The notes beneath the pieces are model-generated. The model saw only the letters and a list, made by a program, of their open reading frames with translations. It had not been told where the DNA came from and did not search any database. From Bacillus thuringiensis (GTDB lineage: Bacteria > Bacillota > Bacilli > Bacillales > Bacillaceae_G), in contig NZ_JACYOF010000001.1 in NCBI RefSeq assembly GCF_014932895.1, positions 62,001-126,000 of the forward strand: a DNA stretch of 64,000 bases, read 5' to 3'. This document shows, in pieces, positions 59,874 to 64,000 of the stretch. The position numbers were made by a program, and so were the translations under genes. How positions within the stretch are numbered: position 1 is the first letter of the stretch; each line of letters opens with the position of its first letter.

Positions 59874-61136
59874 TTACAAGAAAAACTTACGAATGTCATT
59901 CCATGTTACAACTAACATAAGTAACATTAATAATGCAAAACCAATAAAGTGAACTATTCCTTCTTTTTGACGATCAATTGGTTTTCCTCTTAATGCTTCA
60001 ATTAAGAAGAAGAATAAACGTCCACCGTCTAAAGCAGGGACTGGTAGTAAATTAAATAAACCAAGGTTAATGCTTAAGACTGCCGCTAAACTAAGCACAC
60101 GTGTAAATCCATAATCTACTACTTGATCTGTTAGATTATAAATTCCTACCGGACCTGACAATTCGTTAATAGAAAATTGACCCGTTACTAATTTCACAAG
60201 AGAATCAAAAATTAGCTTCGTCCATTGGTACGTTTGTTCAAATCCTGATTTAATAGAACCCATCACTGTTTTCTCTACGGGAGAGTAAACACCAATTCTG
60301 CCAACTTCGTCTTTGCCTTCTTTATCCAATGTTGGTGTTACTTTTACATTAAGCTGTTCACTATCACGCTTTACATGTAACGTAATTTCTTTATTCGGGT
60401 TTTCACGTACAATGGCAACAACATCTTTCCATGTACTTGTATTTTTTCCATCAATTGCTTGAATTGTGTCATTTTCTTTTAACCCAGCTTGTTCTGCCGC
60501 ACTATTCTCCATCACTTTTCCGACCATTGGTTTGTCAACAGGAACCCCTTGTACAAATCCAAGAATCACAAAGATAACAAATGCTAAAATGAAGTTCATT
60601 GCAGGACCCGCAAAGATTGTTAAAGCGCGTTGCCCCAGTTTTTTAGAGCCAAATTGCCTATTATATGGAGCAATTTGAATTTCTTCCCCAGCAGTAATGA
60701 TACGAGCCTTTTCATTCACACGGAACGTTTGAAGCTCTTCCTCGTACTCTTCATATCCCGAAATTGTTAGATTATGCTCTAAATCAGCTTGTTCGACTTC
60801 AATGACACGAACATTTGGATATTTTTCATATCCATCAAAAACTAATTTCACAACTTCATCTTTTTCATTTAGTACAAGTCCAACCTTTTTTCCTGGCTTT
60901 AACTCAACTGTGTCCGCATCCTCGCCAGCCATTCTTACATAGCCACCAAGGGGCAGTAATCGAATCGTATACACCGTTTCATTCTTTTCAAATGAGAATA
61001 TTTTCGGACCAAAACCAATCGCAAACTCACGGCATAAAATACCTGCTCTTTTTGCGAAATATAGATGCCCTAGCTCATGGAAAAATACGAGTGCACCGAA
61101 AATTAATATAAAGGCAATCGCTGTATTCAATTCCAT
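59874..61136 (-). CDS. rseP: RIP metalloprotease RseP/RasP (site-2 protease)
   Basis: This intramembrane zinc protease cleaves anti-sigma factors and signal-peptide remnants. The 420-residue protein has the zinc motif FFHELGHL (near 18-25) in the first membrane helix, a PDZ domain (about 190-270) and NLLPVPALDGGRL near 355, which supplies the third ligand Asp. Final membrane helices follow. I chose the ATG at 61134-61136 with AAAGG 5 bases upstream; a GTG two codons earlier is possible. It follows dxr in one unit. Confidence 0.93.
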   Translation of the reverse strand: MELNTAIAFILIFGALVFFHELGHLYFAKRAGILCREFAIGFGPKIFSFEKNETVYTIRLLPLGGYVRMAGEDADTVELKPGKKVGLVLNEKDEVVKLVFDGYEKYPNVRVIEVEQADLEHNLTISGYEEYEEELQTFRVNEKARIITAGEEIQIAPYNRQFGSKKLGQRALTIFAGPAMNFILAFVIFVILGFVQGVPVDKPMVGKVMENSAAEQAGLKENDTIQAIDGKNTSTWKDVVAIVRENPNKEITLHVKRDSEQLNVKVTPTLDKEGKDEVGRIGVYSPVEKTVMGSIKSGFEQTYQWTKLIFDSLVKLVTGQFSINELSGPVGIYNLTDQVVDYGFTRVLSLAAVLSINLGLFNLLPVPALDGGRLFFFLIEALRGKPIDRQKEGIVHFIGFALLMLLMLVVTWNDIRKFFL

Positions 61137-61147
61137 AACCACCTTTG

Positions 61148-62290
61148 CTAAATTTGTTCCATCACAAACCGTCTTGTGGCTGCATCAATTTCCAGAATTT
61201 CCTCTAAGCTCGGACGTGCAATGACATTGTGATGGTTCATTGCTTTTTCAATAAGATCTTCCACTGTTAAGAAACCAATTCTCTTTTGTAAAAAAGCTTC
61301 AACAGCTACTTCATTCGCTGCGTTCATTACAGCTGGCATACTTCCACCTGTTTTTCCAGCCTCATATGCAAAACGTAGACAACGGAAACGTTCTTGGTTC
61401 ATTTTCTCAAAATGCAATGTTCCCATTTCCCATAAGTTTAACTGTTTTGTGTCTGAAAGAGGTAATCTATCAGGATATGTAAGTGCGTATTGAATCGGTA
61501 CTCGCATATCAGGTGAGCCAAGCTGTGCCATTACACTACGATCTTCAAATTCAACCATAGAATGTATAATACTTTCTTTATGTAAAACAACATCGATTTG
61601 CTCATAAGGGATATCAAAAAGCCAATGTGCTTCAATTACTTCTAGTCCCTTATTCATCATTGTAGCAGAATCAATTGTAATTTTCGAACCCATTGACCAA
61701 TTCGGATGTCGAAGCGCATCTTCTACGGTCACATGATGCAATTCATCTCTCGTTTTATCACGAAAACTTCCACCAGAAGCCGTAATAATGAGTCGAGAAA
61801 TTCTTTTTTCATTTTCACCATTCAAGCATTGAAAAATAGCTGAATGTTCACTATCTACTGGAAGTAACGAAACGTTATGTTTTCGTGCAGCCTCCATTAC
61901 AAGATGCCCTGCAGTTACTAATGTTTCTTTATTTGCAATTCCAATTGTTTTTTTCGCCTCAATTGCACGAAGTGTTGGTAACAACCCTACGCTACCTACA
62001 ACAGCATTTACTACAATCTCCGCATCTGGATGTAAAGCTACTTCTAAAAGACCTTCACTACCATATACAACTTTTGTATTACCAGAAACAGCTTGTAATT
62101 TTAAAACATCTTCCTCTCTTTGCACAGAGATGATTTGCGGAGAAAACTCTTGAATTACCTTTACTGCGTAGTCAATATTTTTCCCTACAGAAAAAGCAAC
62201 GAGACGGAATTGGTCTGGGTGCGAGCGTAATACATCTAAAGTTTGTGTACCAATTGATCCACTTGCACCTAATAAACTAATGTTTTTCAT
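61148..62290 (-). CDS. dxr: 1-deoxy-D-xylulose-5-phosphate reductoisomerase
   Basis: Dxr makes 2-C-methyl-D-erythritol 4-phosphate in the MEP isoprenoid pathway. The 380-residue protein has the NADPH motif [13 protein letters not shown], the NKETLVTAG segment, the metal and active-site stretch [11 protein letters not shown] (near 150-160), and TASGGSFRD. It is between cdsA and rseP, a conserved order that groups precursor supply for undecaprenyl lipid made by UppS next door. Confidence 0.96.
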   Translation of the reverse strand: MKNISLLGASGSIGTQTLDVLRSHPDQFRLVAFSVGKNIDYAVKVIQEFSPQIISVQREEDVLKLQAVSGNTKVVYGSEGLLEVALHPDAEIVVNAVVGSVGLLPTLRAIEAKKTIGIANKETLVTAGHLVMEAARKHNVSLLPVDSEHSAIFQCLNGENEKRISRLIITASGGSFRDKTRDELHHVTVEDALRHPNWSMGSKITIDSATMMNKGLEVIEAHWLFDIPYEQIDVVLHKESIIHSMVEFEDRSVMAQLGSPDMRVPIQYALTYPDRLPLSDTKQLNLWEMGTLHFEKMNQERFRCLRFAYEAGKTGGSMPAVMNAANEVAVEAFLQKRIGFLTVEDLIEKAMNHHNVIARPSLEEILEIDAATRRFVMEQI

Positions 62291-62313
62291 GACTCCAACC
62301 CCTCGTTCATTTA

Positions 62314-63105
62314 TTAATTATATTGTAATAAGAAGTAGAGAATTGGTAAAACGAATAACCAACTATCTGTTCGATCTAATATACCACCATGTCCAGGCAA
62401 AATTGTACCTGAATCCTTTACGCCATAATGACGTTTAAATGCAGATTGTACTAAATCACCAATTTGTCCAAAAATAGAAATGATAATTGTCAACACAATT
62501 AAAATCACTACATTTGCTTCAACTGGGAAGAACATGTTGTAAACAAGTGCAACAACAATCCCACAAACAATACCGCCTAATGAACCTTCAATCGTTTTAT
62601 TTGGACTAATTTCTGGCCACAATTTTCTTTTTCCTAATGCTTTTCCTATGAAATATGCGCCTGAATCAGTAGCCCATATAACAAATAATGCACAAAACAC
62701 ATATTTAATTCCTAATATTCTCGTTTCATTTAAATATAAGAATCCCATTCCAACATATGTCGTTGCCATTAGTAAAAATGAAGCATTATCAAAAGTAAAT
62801 GTATTCTTAGAAAGGACTGTATATGATAAAAGTAATAAAACAATCACAAATGTGATTTCTAATTTACCTAGTCCCATCCACGTAAACAGTTCTGATGCAC
62901 TACTTGGAATTAAAATAATCCATAATAATAATGCAGCTAAAACCGTTGGTACTGAAATAAGCGTAAGCTTATTCATACGAATTAATTCATATAAACCTAT
63001 AGAAGCAAGTGCATACACTAAAACCGTAAAAGGCACGCCACCGTAAATTACGATAGGAATGAATAGTGCGGCAGCAATCACTCCGGTAATAATTCTCTGT
63101 TTCAC
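62314..63105 (-). CDS. cdsA: Phosphatidate cytidylyltransferase
   Basis: CdsA makes CDP-diacylglycerol from phosphatidate and CTP, the substrate that PgsA (17154-17732) uses. The 263-residue membrane protein has about seven to eight helices and the C-terminal signature [20 protein letters not shown]. The start is the GTG at 63103-63105 with GAGGG 7 bases upstream, giving [10 protein letters not shown] as in relatives; a TTG two codons earlier is less likely. Confidence 0.94.
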   Translation of the reverse strand: MKQRIITGVIAAALFIPIVIYGGVPFTVLVYALASIGLYELIRMNKLTLISVPTVLAALLLWIILIPSSASELFTWMGLGKLEITFVIVLLLLSYTVLSKNTFTFDNASFLLMATTYVGMGFLYLNETRILGIKYVFCALFVIWATDSGAYFIGKALGKRKLWPEISPNKTIEGSLGGIVCGIVVALVYNMFFPVEANVVILIVLTIIISIFGQIGDLVQSAFKRHYGVKDSGTILPGHGGILDRTDSWLFVLPILYFLLQYN

Positions 63106-63122
63106 TACCAAACCCTCTCTTT

Positions 63123-63899
63123 CTACACGCCTCCGAATCTGCGCCCTCTATGCTGAAAGTCTGTAATCGCATTTAGCAAATGTTCTTCAGTAAAGTCTGG
63201 CCAATACACATCTGTAAACCAAAATTCCGAATATGCAATTTGCCATAACATGAAATTACTAATACGTAGCTCTCCGCTTGTACGGATTAACAACTCTGGA
63301 TCAGGTAAAGAACTCGTCATTAAGTAGGAAGAAAGCGTTTCTTCACTTACTTCTTCAGCACGAATTTTTCCTTCCTCACTATCTTTCATCATATGTTGCA
63401 CAGCAGAAACGATTTCATCTCGACTTCCATAGTTTAACGCGAAATTAAGAATTAATCCCGTATTCTCTTTCGTATCTTCCATGGCTTTCTCCATCGCTCT
63501 GCGTGTATGCGTAGGAAGACGATCTTTTTGTCCTATTACTCGGACTTGTACGTTTTCTTCAATCAATTCTGGTAAAAATGTACCGAGAAATTCTTCTGGA
63601 AGCTTCATTAAATAATCAACTTCCTTTTTCGGTCTTTTCCAGTTCTCAGTTGAAAAAGCATAGAGAGTTAATACTTTCACATTAAGTTTACTTGCAAATT
63701 TTGTAATTTTCTTTACAACTTGCATGCCTTCATGATGTCCCGCAATACGAGGCATCGCTCTCCTCTTTGCCCATCTTCCATTCCCATCCATAATGATGGC
63801 AATATGCTCTGGGATATATCCTTTTTTCACTTCTTCAACGAGATGATCAAACGATGCGACCTTTTTACCTTTAAAAAAAGGAAAATTTTTAAACATCAT
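63123..63899 (-). CDS. uppS: Undecaprenyl diphosphate synthase
   Basis: UppS is the cis-prenyltransferase that makes the C55 lipid carrier for wall synthesis. The 258-residue protein has the catalytic Asp in IIMDGNGRWAKRR (near 35-40), the FSTENWKRP segment and the C-terminal RTSGELRISNFMLWQ. The ATG follows GGAGGG at 6 bases. A terminator separates it from frr upstream. Confidence 0.97.
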   Translation of the reverse strand: MMFKNFPFFKGKKVASFDHLVEEVKKGYIPEHIAIIMDGNGRWAKRRAMPRIAGHHEGMQVVKKITKFASKLNVKVLTLYAFSTENWKRPKKEVDYLMKLPEEFLGTFLPELIEENVQVRVIGQKDRLPTHTRRAMEKAMEDTKENTGLILNFALNYGSRDEIVSAVQHMMKDSEEGKIRAEEVSEETLSSYLMTSSLPDPELLIRTSGELRISNFMLWQIAYSEFWFTDVYWPDFTEEHLLNAITDFQHRGRRFGGV

Positions 63900-63942
63900 T
63901 CATACCCTCCAGCAAGCAGACGTATGCCTAAAAGTGTAAAAA

Positions 63943-63963
63943 GACCCCCTTAAGAAGAGGGTC
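63943..63963 (-). terminator. Intrinsic terminator of frr
   Basis: On the minus strand GACCCTCTT pairs with AAGGGGGTC (one G-U) across a 3-base loop and is followed by TTTTT. Confidence 0.8.
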
Positions 63964-63984
63964 ATATTTGCGAAGTTATCGCTA

Positions 63985-64000
63985 TTACACTTCCATGATT
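63985..64000 (-). CDS. frr: C-terminal end of ribosome recycling factor (cut by window edge)
   Basis: Only the last four codons and the stop are in the window, reading I-M-E-V-stop. This matches the usual C-terminus of Bacillus Frr. Position before uppS and a terminator just downstream support it. The call rests mainly on conserved gene order. Confidence 0.6.

Noticed and set aside
1-64000. CRISPR arrays, tRNA or rRNA genes, prophage
   Set aside because: No direct-repeat arrays with spacers, no tRNA or rRNA sequences and no phage genes were seen. The recA intron is the only mobile-type element clearly identified.

Overview
The window is core chromosome of a Bacillus cereus-group bacterium (B. 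cereus, anthracis or thuringiensis). The evidence is low-GC DNA, strong AGGAGG-type ribosome binding sites, sporulation genes (cotE, spoVS, dpaAB, spoIIIE, ymxH, ymfJ), gene order matching the B. subtilis polC-to-mutL arc, and a recA gene split by a group I intron as described for B. anthracis. Every gene but one is on the minus strand, so transcription runs from high to low coordinates. The exception is a small acetyltransferase gene at 35446-35907.

In transcription order: (1) 64000-53638 holds the tail of frr, then uppS, cdsA, dxr, rseP, proS and polC (isoprenoid and lipid precursors, site-2 protease, prolyl-tRNA synthetase, replicative polymerase). (2) 53304-46005 is the rimP-nusA-rnpM-rplGA-infB-ylxP-rbfA-truB-ribF-rpsO translation and transcription cluster. 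(3) 45844-35934 holds pnp, the ylxY deacetylase-like gene, the M16 protease mlpA, ymxH, and dpaA-dpaB-asd-dapG-dapA for diaminopimelate, lysine and spore dipicolinate. (4) 34954-29636 holds rnjB (RNase J2) behind a structured leader, tepA, ylzJ and spoIIIE. (5) 29462-23553 is a guanine-riboswitch-controlled unit: a GntR regulator followed by a BMP-family lipoprotein, an ABC ATPase and two permeases, best read as a purine nucleoside importer. (6) 23343-15895 is ymfF-ymfH-ymfI, ymfJ, ymfK, rodZ, pgsA and cinA. (7) 15835-13732 is recA with a LexA-like box and a 988-nt group I intron carrying the remains of a homing endonuclease gene. (8) 13495-1 is rny, ymdB, spoVS, an M19 dipeptidase, korA-korB, a structured repeat-like element, miaB, ricA, cotE, mutS and the start of mutL.

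Many units end in clear intrinsic terminators, several of which overlap the stop codon. I corrected many start codons to internal ATG, GTG or TTG codons that follow a good Shine-Dalgarno sequence.

I do not see a new multi-gene system. The points most worth checking are the recA intron with its doubly damaged endonuclease gene, the guanine riboswitch that helps assign the ABC importer, a 13-bp long-range stem in the rnjB leader that pairs with the ribosome binding region and encloses two 13-codon ORFs, and the inverted-repeat element between korB and miaB.
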